DNA from: Cellulomonas terrae | GTDB lineage: Bacteria; Actinomycetota; Actinomycetes; Actinomycetales; Cellulomonadaceae | Assembly (NCBI RefSeq): GCF_007990265.1 | Contig: NZ_BJWH01000021.1 | Location: forward strand, 1 to 64,000 | Direction: 5' to 3' | Length of the DNA: 64,000 nucleotides | Part shown: positions 19,263 through 27,333 of the stretch, piece after piece | How positions within the stretch are numbered: the stretch's first letter is position 1 | Layout: every line of letters starts with the position of its first letter | Notes under the pieces: generated by a model | The model's input: the letters and a program-made list of their open reading frames with translations, nothing else | Database searches by the model: none | Told to the model about the DNA's origin: nothing | Position numbers and translations under genes: made by a program

Positions 19263-20278
19263 GACGCCGCACGCCCCTGACGCTGCTCGTCCTCGCGGGG
19301 CTGGCGGCGTTGGTCGTCACCGTCCTGGTCACGGTCACCATCGGTCCGGCGGACCTCGGCGTCGCGGAGGTCGCGCGGAGCATCGCGGGCCACCTCGGCC
19401 TGCCGGTCGAGGCCGTCCCGCGCCTGCACGACGCGATCGTGTGGGACCTGCGCCTCCCGCGCGTGCTCACGGCCGCGGCCGTGGGTGCCGGCCTCGCGAT
19501 CGCGGGCGCGGTGATGCAGAGCCTGACCCGCAACCCGCTGGCCGACCCGTACCTGCTCGGCCTCTCCTCAGGTGCCTCGCTCGGGGCGGTCGCCGTGCTC
19601 GTCGTCGGTGTGAGCCTGCTGCTGCCGGTCGCCGCGTTCGCCGGGGCCCTGCTGGCCCTCGTCGCGACCCTGGCCCTCGCCCGCTCGGGCAGCACCCTGT
19701 CACCGGCGCGGACGGTCCTCGCCGGTCTCGCGGTGTCCCAGATGGCCGCGGCCGGGACGAGCTTCGTCATCTTCTGGAGCTCGACGGGCGACTCCTACCG
19801 CGAGATCCTCACCTGGCTCCTCGGCTCGCTGGCCGGCGCGACGTGGACGTCGGTCGCCATCGCGGGCATCGCCGTCGTCGTCGTCGGCGCGGTCCTGGTG
19901 CTCAGCGCGACGCGGCTCGACGCGTTCGCGTTCGGGGACACGTCGGCCGCGGCCCTCGGCATCGACGTCGACCGCACACGCTGGACGCTGATGACGGTCG
20001 TCGCGCTGCTCACCGGCGCGATGGTCGCGGTCAGCGGCGCCATCGGGTTCGTCGGCCTGATCCTGCCGCACGCGGTCTCGTCCCTGACCGGCCCCGCGCA
20101 CCGCCGGCTGCTGCCCGTCGCCGCGCTGAGCGGTGCCGTGTTCCTGATCTGGGCGGACACGCTCGCGCGGACGGTCTTCGACCCGCGCGAGCTGCCCGTC
20201 GGGATCGTCACCGCCCTGATCGGCGTCCCGGTCTTCGCGTTCCTGCTGCGCCGCGGGAAGGGGTCGGCATGGACCTGA
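19259..20278 (+). CDS. Proposed F420-0 ABC importer, permease
   Basis: The product is 339 aa of the FecCD/BtuC permease family, with about nine to ten membrane helices. It has the family region LRLPRVLTAAAVGAGLAIAGAVMQSLTRNPLADPYLLGLSSGAS near residues 60-105 and GAIGFVGLILPH further on. The GTG start overlaps the binding-protein stop by 4 bp, and the 3' end overlaps the ATPase gene by 10 bp. It forms the membrane channel of the importer. Confidence 0.88.
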   Translation: MRRRTPLTLLVLAGLAALVVTVLVTVTIGPADLGVAEVARSIAGHLGLPVEAVPRLHDAIVWDLRLPRVLTAAAVGAGLAIAGAVMQSLTRNPLADPYLLGLSSGASLGAVAVLVVGVSLLLPVAAFAGALLALVATLALARSGSTLSPARTVLAGLAVSQMAAAGTSFVIFWSSTGDSYREILTWLLGSLAGATWTSVAIAGIAVVVVGAVLVLSATRLDAFAFGDTSAAALGIDVDRTRWTLMTVVALLTGAMVAVSGAIGFVGLILPHAVSSLTGPAHRRLLPVAALSGAVFLIWADTLARTVFDPRELPVGIVTALIGVPVFAFLLRRGKGSAWT

Positions 20279-21039
20279 CCCTCGACGGCGTCGGCACCCG
20301 CCTCGGCGGACGCTGGGTGGTGGACGGGATCGACGCGACCCCGCCGGCCGGTCACCTGACCGGGCTGCTCGGGCCGAACGGGGCGGGCAAGACCACGCTG
20401 CTGCGGCTGGTCGCCGGGCTGCTGCCGCCCGAGAAGGGCGCGGTGCTCGTCCGCGACACCCCGGTGCACGAGCTTCCGCGCAGGACGCGCGCGCGTCAGA
20501 TCGCCCTGCTGGAGCAGGAGTCCACGAGCACCGTCCCGCTGACCGTCCGCGAGGTCGTGTCGCTGGGCCGGATCCCTTACCGGAGCCTGTGGGGCACCGA
20601 CCCCGACGACGCAGCCGTCGACCGCGCGCTCGTGAGCGCGCAGGCAGACCACCTCGCGGAGCGTCCCTGGTCCTCGCTCTCCGGCGGAGAGCGCCAGCGT
20701 GTCCAGATCGCCCGGGCGCTGGCGCAGGAGCCTGAGCTCCTGCTCCTCGACGAGCCGACCAACCACCTCGACGTCAGCGCGCAGCTGAGCCTGCTGGCGT
20801 TCGTGCGGGACCTGGGCACGACGACGGTCGCCGCGCTGCACGACCTCAACCTCGCGGCCGCGTTCTGCGAGCACGTGCTCGTGCTCGCCGACGGGCACCT
20901 GGCCGCGGCAGGCCACCCGCGCGACGTCCTGACCCCGGACCTGCTGCGCACGGTCTACGGCGTCGAGGCCGACATCCTCGAGCACCCGCGCACCGGCCGA
21001 CCAGTCATCGCGTTCCACGAGCCGACGAGGTCCGAATGA
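20269..21039 (+). CDS. Proposed F420-0 ABC importer, ATPase
   Basis: The product is 256 aa. It has Walker A GPNGAGKTT, signature LSGGERQR, Walker B LLLLDEPTNHLD and switch His in AALHDLNLA, the FecE/BtuD pattern. It starts inside the 3' end of the permease gene with GGGAAGGGG before the ATG. Its stop overlaps the cofD start (ATGA at 21036-21039), so transport and F420 side-chain synthesis are translationally linked. Confidence 0.9.
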   Translation: MDLTLDGVGTRLGGRWVVDGIDATPPAGHLTGLLGPNGAGKTTLLRLVAGLLPPEKGAVLVRDTPVHELPRRTRARQIALLEQESTSTVPLTVREVVSLGRIPYRSLWGTDPDDAAVDRALVSAQADHLAERPWSSLSGGERQRVQIARALAQEPELLLLDEPTNHLDVSAQLSLLAFVRDLGTTTVAALHDLNLAAAFCEHVLVLADGHLAAAGHPRDVLTPDLLRTVYGVEADILEHPRTGRPVIAFHEPTRSE

Positions 21040-21992
21040 AGGTCACCGTCCTGTCCGGCGGCGTCGGCGGCGCCCGCTTCACCCGCGGCCTGCTGAGCCT
21101 CCTCGGCGAACGCGCCCACGTCACCGTCGTCGCCAACACGGGCGACGACCTGTGGCTGCACGGCGTCCGCGTCTGCCCCGACCTCGACACCCTGATGTAC
21201 ACGCTCGGCGGCGCCGTGCACGAGGAGCAGGGCTGGGGCCGACGCGACGAGACCCGGCGGACCAGCGACGACCTCGCCGCGTACGGGCTCGGCTGGGAGT
21301 GGTTCACGCTCGGCGACCTGGACCTCGCCACCCACCTGGCCCGGACCGAGCTGCTCCGCACCGGGCTGCCGTTGTCCCAGGTCACGGCCCGCCTCGCCGA
21401 ACGCTGGGCACCCCGCGTGACGCTGCTGCCGATGACCGACGACGAGGTCGAGACGCACGTCGTCACCGCCGACGGTCAGGAGATCCACTTCGAGGAGTGG
21501 TGGGTGCGTCACCGGGCGACGCTCCCCGCAGCGCGGTTCGTGCAGACGAACCTGGCGACCGCCGCCCCCGCACCCGGCGTCCTCGCCGCCCTCACCGAGG
21601 CCGACGTGGTCGTCGTCCCGCCGTCCAACCCCGTCGTCTCCGTCGGGACCATCTTGGCGATCCCCGGCGTCCGCGACGCGCTGCGCACGTCGTCCGCTCC
21701 GGTGGTCGGCGTCAGCCCCGTGATCGGCGGAGCACCCGTGCGCGGGATGGCCGACGCGTGCCTGACGGCGATCGGCGTCGAGACCAGCGCCGTCGCCGTC
21801 GCGCGGCACTACGGCCGCCGGCCCGACGGGGTGCTCGACGCGTGGCTCGTCGACGAGCGCGACGCCGACGCGGCCGACGCCCTGCGGTCCGAGGGCTGGA
21901 TCGCGGGCGCCGCGCCCACCCTCATGACCGACGTGCCGACGACCGCCCGCATCGCCGCCGACGCGCTCGCCCTGGTGGGCGCGCTGCCTTAG
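21036..21992 (+). CDS. cofD: 2-phospho-L-lactate transferase (FO to F420-0)
   Basis: The product is 318 aa, the typical CofD/FbiA length. It begins with the diagnostic MKVTVLSGGVGGARFTRG and continues with ANTGDDLWLHGVRVCPDLDTLMYTL. Near the C-terminus it has VVPPSNPVVSVGTILA and VSPVIGGAPVRGMAD. It transfers the phospho-lactyl or phosphoenolpyruvyl group from LPPG or EPPG to FO. It is the fourth gene of the transporter operon. Its last 4 bp overlap the convergent metallopeptidase gene. Confidence 0.95.
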   Translation: MKVTVLSGGVGGARFTRGLLSLLGERAHVTVVANTGDDLWLHGVRVCPDLDTLMYTLGGAVHEEQGWGRRDETRRTSDDLAAYGLGWEWFTLGDLDLATHLARTELLRTGLPLSQVTARLAERWAPRVTLLPMTDDEVETHVVTADGQEIHFEEWWVRHRATLPAARFVQTNLATAAPAPGVLAALTEADVVVVPPSNPVVSVGTILAIPGVRDALRTSSAPVVGVSPVIGGAPVRGMADACLTAIGVETSAVAVARHYGRRPDGVLDAWLVDERDADAADALRSEGWIAGAAPTLMTDVPTTARIAADALALVGALP

Positions 21993-23038
21993 CCGAGCGG
22001 CTGCTCCACCCTCGACGCGGTGACGACCCGGTGCACGAAGTCGAGCTTGCGGGCCACCGGCGCCGCGATCGTGAACGGGTACAGGTCGCCCTTGCCCATC
22101 GCGCGGTTCACCCGGTTGAGGAACGTCGAGACGGGAAGCCAGTCGGCGAGGATCTCCACCATCGCCGCGTCCGCGTAGCTGGTCCGCGGGCGCACCTCCC
22201 CGTCGGCGATCTGCGGCACACCCTCCACCCGGATGCTCATGTTCCCGCCCGCCGCGGTCTGCAGCGTGCTGGTCAGGTGCAGGTAGTGGGCGAAGCACTC
22301 CGCGAAGTCCTCCCACGGGTGCATCGTCGCGTACTCGGAGATGAAGCTCTCCGCCCAGTCGTGCGGCGCACCCGTGCGGTAGTGCCGGGCGATCGCGTCG
22401 CGGTACGACGAGCGCTCGTCGCCGAAGATCGTCCGGCACTCGTCGATCCAGCCGGTCTGCTCGACGAGGATCCACTCGTAGTAGTGCCCGACCTCGTGCC
22501 GGAAGTGCCCGAGCATCGTCCGGTACGGCTCGCCCAGCCGGATCCGCAACGCCTCGCGGTGCGCGTCGAGCGACTCCGCCAGGTCGATCGTGACGATCCC
22601 GTTGGCGTGCCCGATGGTGACGCGCGCGCCGTGGGACCGGGACGACAGGAGGTCGAACCCGAGCCCGCCCGGCCGCTCGTACCAGGGGGTGATCGGCAGC
22701 CCGAGGTCCGCGAGCTGGACCAGCAGCCGGCGCTTGTCGCCCGACGCGGTCGCGAGCTTCTCCAGCGCCAGGGTGTCGTCGTTGCCCGGCCGCGTGCGGG
22801 TCAGCCGGCACGAGACGCACTGGCCGGAGCCGGAGTCCGCCGCCGTGAGCCAGTTGCAGTCCCACAGCCGGTTCGCGCACGGGAACCACCACGTGCCGTC
22901 GACGTCGCTGCCCTGCGTGGGCGCAGCCCGCATCGTCAGTGTCGGCGGGTGCAGGCCGAGCTCCAGGCCGCACCCGTCGCAGGACACGGACTCGATGAAC
23001 GCCACGTTCGCGCAGCGGGGACAACGAAAGAGGCGCAC
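21989..23038 (-). CDS. Putative zinc-binding metallopeptidase with N-terminal zinc ribbon
   Basis: The product is 349 aa. It starts with a zinc-ribbon-like cysteine set (C6-x2-C9 and C20-x2-C23) and has another CxxC at 74-77. It carries the metallopeptidase motif HEVGH at 181-185, with a downstream DFAECFAHY that could supply the third ligand. This is the actinobacterial putative zinc-binding metallopeptidase family (DUF2248-like). Its substrate is unknown. It converges on cofD with a 4-bp overlap and lies 9 bp after cofC on the same strand, so it may share a transcript with cofC. Confidence 0.82.
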   Translation of the reverse strand: MRLFRCPRCANVAFIESVSCDGCGLELGLHPPTLTMRAAPTQGSDVDGTWWFPCANRLWDCNWLTAADSGSGQCVSCRLTRTRPGNDDTLALEKLATASGDKRRLLVQLADLGLPITPWYERPGGLGFDLLSSRSHGARVTIGHANGIVTIDLAESLDAHREALRIRLGEPYRTMLGHFRHEVGHYYEWILVEQTGWIDECRTIFGDERSSYRDAIARHYRTGAPHDWAESFISEYATMHPWEDFAECFAHYLHLTSTLQTAAGGNMSIRVEGVPQIADGEVRPRTSYADAAMVEILADWLPVSTFLNRVNRAMGKGDLYPFTIAAPVARKLDFVHRVVTASRVEQPLG

Positions 23039-23047
23039 GGGCCGACG

Positions 23048-23650
23048 CTAGAGCACCGCGCGCGTCGCCGGGCCGACGCCGAGCCGCGCCACCTCGATCA
23101 GGTCGTCGGGAACGTCCACGTCGCGCCGCACCGTGGACGTCGCGACGACCGCCAGACGCACGTGACCGGCCAGCTCGTGCGCGGCCGCGGACCCCGGACC
23201 GAACCGCGGTTGGAGCGCGACACCGGGCGACGCGGCGAGCAACGTCGTGCCCGTGCCGTCGGCGTCGGCCACGAACGCACGCTCGTGGGCGCTCGCCATG
23301 CTCAGCGCGTCCGCGAGATCGTCGGGCCGCAGCGCGGGCAGGTCGCCCAGCAGGACCGCGACACCGGCATCGGACCGCACCGCCCGGTCGATGCCCGCGC
23401 GGACCGCTCCGTTCAGTCCCCCACCGGGCTCGTCGACGAGGTCGACCGACCCCGCCAGCAGCGTCCGCAGCGGCACGTCCGCCGTCACGACGACCACCCG
23501 CACCACCTCGGTCGTCGCGACCGCCGCGGCGATCGTGTCGAGCGCCATCGCCCGGACCAGCCCTTCCCGCGCCGGCGTGGACAGCACCCCGGCCAGCCGC
23601 GTCTTCCCGTCGACCGCCGGCTTCACGGGCACCACCACGACCCATCGCAC
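23048..23650 (-). CDS. cofC: Phosphoenolpyruvate / 2-phospho-L-lactate guanylyltransferase
   Basis: The product is 200 aa, the size of CofC/FbiD. The N-terminus VVVPVKPAVDGKTRLAGVL is the nucleotidyltransferase signature, and LLGDLPALRPDDL holds the metal-binding Asp. It makes the GDP- or GppP-activated donor used by CofD. GTG 23650 is chosen because GGGAGGA lies 7 nt before it. Only 36 bp separate it from the divergent HhH-GPD gene, so the two promoters overlap or are leaderless-like. Confidence 0.92.
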   Translation of the reverse strand: MRWVVVVPVKPAVDGKTRLAGVLSTPAREGLVRAMALDTIAAAVATTEVVRVVVVTADVPLRTLLAGSVDLVDEPGGGLNGAVRAGIDRAVRSDAGVAVLLGDLPALRPDDLADALSMASAHERAFVADADGTGTTLLAASPGVALQPRFGPGSAAAHELAGHVRLAVVATSTVRRDVDVPDDLIEVARLGVGPATRAVL

Positions 23651-23686
23651 TGCCGCATCCTCCCCCACCTGCGAGAGGATGCCGAC

Positions 23687-24265
23687 ATGACCCTCTGGCT
23701 CACCGGCGACCCGACCGCCGACCAGCTCCTGACCGACGACCCGTTCGCCCTCCTCATCGGCATGCTCCTCGACCAGCAGGTCACCATGGAGTCCGCCTTC
23801 GCCGGCCCGGCGAAGATCGCGTCGCGCATGGACGGTCTCGACGTCCACCGCATCGCGGAGGCCGACCCGGAGACGTTCGCCGCCCTGTGCGCGACTCCCC
23901 CGGCGGTCCACCGCTACCCGGGCTCGATGGCCGGTCGCATCCAGGCCGTGGCCGCCGCCGTCGTCGAGGACTACGACGGCGACGTCACCCGGCTGTGGAC
24001 CGACGGCGACCCCGACGGCAAGACCGTCCTGAAGCGGCTCAAGACACTGCCCGGCTTCGGCGACCAGAAGGCCCGGATCTTCCTCGCGCTCCTCGGCAAG
24101 CAGCGCGGCGTCCAGCCCGCGGGCTGGGCCGAGGCCGCCGGCGCCTACGGGGAACCCGGTGCGCGCCGCTCGATCGCCGACGTCACCGACCCGACGTCCC
24201 TGAGCGAGGTGCGGGCGACCAAGCAGGCCGCCAAGGCTGCCGCCAAGGCTGCAGCGGGCTCCTGA
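23687..24265 (+). CDS. HhH-GPD-type base-excision repair family protein
   Basis: The product is 192 aa. The region LLIGMLLDQQVTMESAF near the N-terminus and a helix-hairpin-helix with LKTLPGFGDQKARIFLALLGK near 115-135 match the actinobacterial HhH-GPD family (TIGR03252-like). The C-terminus is a Lys/Ala-rich tail, KQAAKAAAKAAAGS, which probably contacts DNA. The family is assigned to base excision repair by fold. The usual catalytic Asp or Lys of glycosylases is not obvious, so activity is unproven. GAGAGGA precedes the ATG. Confidence 0.82.
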   Translation: MTLWLTGDPTADQLLTDDPFALLIGMLLDQQVTMESAFAGPAKIASRMDGLDVHRIAEADPETFAALCATPPAVHRYPGSMAGRIQAVAAAVVEDYDGDVTRLWTDGDPDGKTVLKRLKTLPGFGDQKARIFLALLGKQRGVQPAGWAEAAGAYGEPGARRSIADVTDPTSLSEVRATKQAAKAAAKAAAGS

Positions 24266-24345
24266 GCATCCTTCCGACCGACTGGCTCGTCGACCTCCCG
24301 CCACCGACGCGGCCACTAGCCCTGGCGGTTCCGGCACCGCCGCCG

Positions 24346-25122
24346 TCAGCGGACCTCCCATCGCGTCTGCAGCCAACAACCGACGACCAGCGGGACCACG
24401 TACCAGATGCCCGCCGAGGTGACGGCCGCGAGCGAGAGGCTCTCCTCGCCGAGCAGCCAGGTGGCGGACGTCTCGCTGGTGAACCAACGGGCGACGTCAC
24501 CGAGGGCGACCCTCAGGGCGAGGTCGGCGACGAGTGACGCCACGATCGTGAACACCAGGGCAACCGGCGTCGACCGCAGCAGCGCTCCCCACGCCAGCCC
24601 GAAGAGCGTCGCCGTGAGGACAGACACGTACGCGAGGCGTATCTCCTCGCCCACCCCCGCGGCGGTCACGGACCCACCTCGTGCGGCGAGGGCGACGGCC
24701 GTGATCGAGAGGCACACGACGAGGAGCACGGTGACGGTCGCGAGCGAGACGACAAGGGCAGCGGCGACCTTCGCGGCGAGCACCCGCGACCGCCGAGGCA
24801 CGAGCCGGAACGTGGTCACGGCCGTCCGCTGTCCCCACTCGGACGTCATGACCAGGACACCGATGACCGGGAAACCTGCCACGAGGAGAGTCGCGGGCAG
24901 TGCGGCTGTAGCGAGTGACGCGTCCGGGTCGTTGACCAGGGCGAGAACCAGGATGAGCGCCCCGATGACGATGAACGTCCCCAGGACTGCCCTCGCCGCA
25001 CGCGTGTCCACGGACTTGCGCATCTCGACCGCGACCAGTCTCCCGAACGGGATCGGCGTGTCCCGACTCAACGCGTCGTCAGTCACAGACCGCGATGCAC
25101 CGACACTGACGTCCGCCGTCAC
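24346..25122 (-). CDS. ABC-2 type transporter permease
   Basis: The product is 258 aa. The N-terminus is cytoplasmic (about 1-45) and is followed by six hydrophobic segments, starting at about 46-63 and ending at about 230-250. The layout matches ABC-2 permeases of the bacitracin/lantibiotic self-protection type. Its start overlaps the ATPase gene stop by 4 bp. In context with the secreted peptide gene at 26550-27002 it may export the peptide or protect against it. Confidence 0.82.
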   Translation of the reverse strand: MTADVSVGASRSVTDDALSRDTPIPFGRLVAVEMRKSVDTRAARAVLGTFIVIGALILVLALVNDPDASLATAALPATLLVAGFPVIGVLVMTSEWGQRTAVTTFRLVPRRSRVLAAKVAAALVVSLATVTVLLVVCLSITAVALAARGGSVTAAGVGEEIRLAYVSVLTATLFGLAWGALLRSTPVALVFTIVASLVADLALRVALGDVARWFTSETSATWLLGEESLSLAAVTSAGIWYVVPLVVGCWLQTRWEVR

Positions 25123-26102
25123 GACGAGGTCCTTTCAGGAGCAGGTGCTGGCGCCGTGCTCGGGATGCCGACCGGTTCGAGCCCGTCGGGAGCCGCGAAC
25201 TCGCCTCGCGTGTTGTCGAGCACGAACGACGCCAGTCTGGCCCGCTCCTCTCGCAGCTCGACGAGCGCGACGGCCGCAGACAGGGCAACACGCCCCACGA
25301 GGTCCGGAGCCGCGGCGGTCGTGACCCCATGAGGCGTGGTCGTGGCGGGGCAGCCAGCCGCCTCCAGCGCGCGGACCAGCGCCACGTCGTCCGCGGAGCG
25401 AACCACCGTCAGGGGCGCGCCGAGCGCGCGCGGATCGGCCTCGACGACGACGCGCCCGCGGTCGATGACGACGACCCGGTCCGCCAGATCCTCGATCTCG
25501 CCGATGAGATGCGTGGAGATCAGCACGCCTGCGCCGTCGTCCGCGATGAGGCGCAGCAGGGACTTCACCCATCCGATGCCCTCGGTGTCGAGGCCGTTCA
25601 TCGGCTCGTCCAGGACCAGGTAGCGGGGGGAGCCGACGCACGCGATCGCCAGCCCGAGCCGCTGGCGCATGCCGAGCGACAGTGCCCCTGCACGACGTCG
25701 AGCGACGGACGAGAGGCCTACTCGCGACAACCACTCGTCACCCGTCGACCGTGCCAGCCCCATCGTCTGTGTCGCGATGGACATCGTCTCCCGAACGCTC
25801 CGTCCGTCGTGGACGGCACTGGCGTCGAGCAGCGCACCGAGCCGCAGTCCAGGGTTGTGGTAGGCCGCGACGGGCGTGCCGTCGAGGATCGCCTGCCCCC
25901 GGTCCGGTCTCGACAGCCCGACGAGCATCCGCATCGTCGTCGACTTCCCCGATCCGTTCGGGCCGAGGAATCCCGTGATCTCACCGCCCCGAACGGTGAA
26001 CGAGACATCGTCCGCCGCGAGCCGCCCTCCATAGCTCTTGGTCAGCCCGTGTGCGACGAGCCCCACCGATGCCGGACTCTCGCTCCCTACCTGCACACGC
26101 AC
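25119..26102 (-). CDS. ABC transporter ATPase, CcmA/BcrA-like
   Basis: The product is 327 aa. It has Walker A GPNGSGKST, a variant signature LSLGMRQRLGLA, Walker B YLVLDEPMNGLD and switch His in ISTHLIGE. The C-terminal about 100 residues resemble the regulatory tail of BcrA/NatA-like proteins. It forms an exporter or immunity pump with the following permease (4-bp overlap). It lies 81 bp after the small membrane protein gene on the same strand. Confidence 0.88.
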   Translation of the reverse strand: MRVQVGSESPASVGLVAHGLTKSYGGRLAADDVSFTVRGGEITGFLGPNGSGKSTTMRMLVGLSRPDRGQAILDGTPVAAYHNPGLRLGALLDASAVHDGRSVRETMSIATQTMGLARSTGDEWLSRVGLSSVARRRAGALSLGMRQRLGLAIACVGSPRYLVLDEPMNGLDTEGIGWVKSLLRLIADDGAGVLISTHLIGEIEDLADRVVVIDRGRVVVEADPRALGAPLTVVRSADDVALVRALEAAGCPATTTPHGVTTAAAPDLVGRVALSAAVALVELREERARLASFVLDNTRGEFAAPDGLEPVGIPSTAPAPAPERTSS

Positions 26103-26183
26103 CCGTACCCACCCCTGTCTGCTTGCCGCCCCTCAGGGCGCCGGCAACTGATCGTCGGCCCTTCTCGCCGCCCTGCTCCGTGC

Positions 26184-26474
26184 TCAGGTGAGGCGTACAA
26201 CACCCAGCACCGCCGTGAGCACGAAGAGCACGACGGGGAGAACCGTCGCTCTTCCCACCCGACGCCGGATCCCGACGACCACGGCCGCGCCGAACGGAAC
26301 CAGGGACGCGAGCCCTACCAACATCGCCACGAGCTCACCGCCTGAGAACCGCCCCACGACGAGCGACGCGAGGAGCAGGAGCAACCCGATGCCTGTCAAT
26401 GCCGAGACGTCGGAGTCTCGCCGTCCCGGACGGGCGGTCGACGAGTCCTCGACGCCATGGTCGTCACTCTGCAC
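26184..26474 (-). CDS. Small membrane protein of the peptide cluster
   Basis: The product is 96 aa. A polar N-terminus of about 25 residues is followed by hydrophobic segments at about 26-42, 47-67 and 75-94. GTG 26474 has GAAGGGA upstream at good spacing. It sits between the secreted peptide gene and the ABC transporter genes. By position it could be an immunity or accessory protein of a bacteriocin-like system. No family is recognised. Confidence 0.65.
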   Translation of the reverse strand: MQSDDHGVEDSSTARPGRRDSDVSALTGIGLLLLLASLVVGRFSGGELVAMLVGLASLVPFGAAVVVGIRRRVGRATVLPVVLFVLTAVLGVVRLT

Positions 26475-26501
26475 GTCTGAATCCCTTCACAAGCAGCGGC
26501 A

Positions 26502-26537
26502 CTCGGGCTCGACCGCAACTCTCCGGTCGAGCCCGAG
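26502..26537 (-). terminator. Hairpin directly after the secreted peptide gene
   Basis: A perfect 14-bp inverted repeat (CTCGGGCTCGACCG and complement, 8-nt loop) begins 12 nt after the peptide gene stop. A partial terminator here would give high peptide expression with low read-through into the accessory genes, as seen in bacteriocin operons. Confidence 0.65.
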
Positions 26538-26549
26538 CGCGTCACGCCA

Positions 26550-27002
26550 CTAGAGACCGATGAGGTTGCGGATCTCCTGGTAGATGTCGTAGATGGTCAC
26601 GCCCGTCATGAGGTTCTTGATCCACTGCGGGACCGAGTTCTCCCACCAGGACTTGAACGCCCGGTATCCGGCCTTCACCTTCTCGACCGCCGCGTTCCAC
26701 AGCTTGGGGATCGCCTTGATGGCCTTGATGATTGCGCTTGCCACGCCAAGCGTCGTCGAGCTCCCGCCGACGGCACCCGGCGCAGAAGGCCCGGGAACCT
26801 GGAGGGGGACGGCGCTGCCTGCCGCGAAGGCGGAAACGGAAGCGGCCGGCGCACCGACTGACGTCGACGTGGAACTGCTCACGCTCGAACCGACGGACGA
26901 CGGCGATGCCACCGATGCGGTGGCCGCGATCCCCGTGATGCCCATGGCACCGACCAGGGCTGACGCCGTGATCCGGTAGAAGCGCCTTCTGTACGCTGTC
27001 AT
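26550..27002 (-). CDS. Secreted cationic Trp-containing peptide precursor, bacteriocin-like
   Basis: The product is 150 aa. Residues 1-32 look like a Sec signal peptide (YRRRFYR, then a hydrophobic core, ending near SVA). Residues 34-80 are a Ser/Ala/Gly/Pro-rich linker ending in AVGG. Residues 81-150 form a cationic amphipathic region with four Trp and many Lys (AIIKAIKAIPKLWNAA, FKSWWENSVPQWIKN). No known bacteriocin family is recognised. It is the first gene of a cluster with a small membrane protein and an ABC-2 transporter. ATG 27002 is used; longer in-frame starts have no signal-peptide logic. Confidence 0.65.
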   Translation of the reverse strand: MTAYRRRFYRITASALVGAMGITGIAATASVASPSSVGSSVSSSTSTSVGAPAASVSAFAAGSAVPLQVPGPSAPGAVGGSSTTLGVASAIIKAIKAIPKLWNAAVEKVKAGYRAFKSWWENSVPQWIKNLMTGVTIYDIYQEIRNLIGL

Positions 27003-27050
27003 CTCACACTTCTCTCTGGGTTGTGTGAAGGGCGCGGCGACGCCGCACCG

Positions 27051-27133
27051 GAACCGCGTCGGGCATGCCAGTGCCCGGCGCGGTTCGTCATGACCGGACG
27101 AGTGCACGTCCGGTGCCGGGCACCTGACCCGGC
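27051..27133 (-). other. Three consecutive hairpins upstream of the peptide gene
   Basis: The first (27051-27086) is a 15-bp stem with one G-T pair and a 6-nt loop. The second (27093-27114) is a perfect 8-bp stem, ACCGGACG/CGTCCGGT. The third (27115-27133) is GCCGGG/CCCGGC. All lie within the 331-bp gap between the divergent peptide and HTH genes, 49 nt or more before the peptide ATG. They could form a structured 5' leader of the peptide mRNA that affects stability or attenuation. Confidence 0.4.
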
Positions 27134-27192
27134 GGGACCGAGGCTTCTGCATCGCAGAGCAGCAGGTCAAGGGCATGCGCGATCACTGAATA

Positions 27193-27227
27193 TCCGATAC
27201 GTCGGGTACCGGACATCGGACGTCGGG
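27193..27227. promoter_or_regulatory. Operator-like repeats between peptide gene and LysR-type HTH gene
   Basis: TCCGAT (27193-27198) and ATCGGA (27215-27220) form an inverted repeat. ACGTCGGG occurs twice at 27199-27206 and 27220-27227, exactly 21 bp apart. Both lie in the divergent intergenic region, so they are a plausible binding site for the adjacent small HTH protein. Confidence 0.4.
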
Positions 27228-27333
27228 CTCGCGCACCGCAGCCGGCTGACGGCGGCGATGCCTGTTGACTGCCGCCCCCTGGCGCGGTGCCGGGCTGCTA
27301 GCGTGCCGCCGGTCGGATGCCTCAGGGGGCTCA

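Noticed and set aside
26550-27002. Assignment of the peptide to a named bacteriocin family or to double-glycine leader processing
   Set aside because: The N-terminus is a Sec signal peptide, no C39 peptidase-containing transporter is present, and no family motif was recognised. The GG at 79-80 is only noted.
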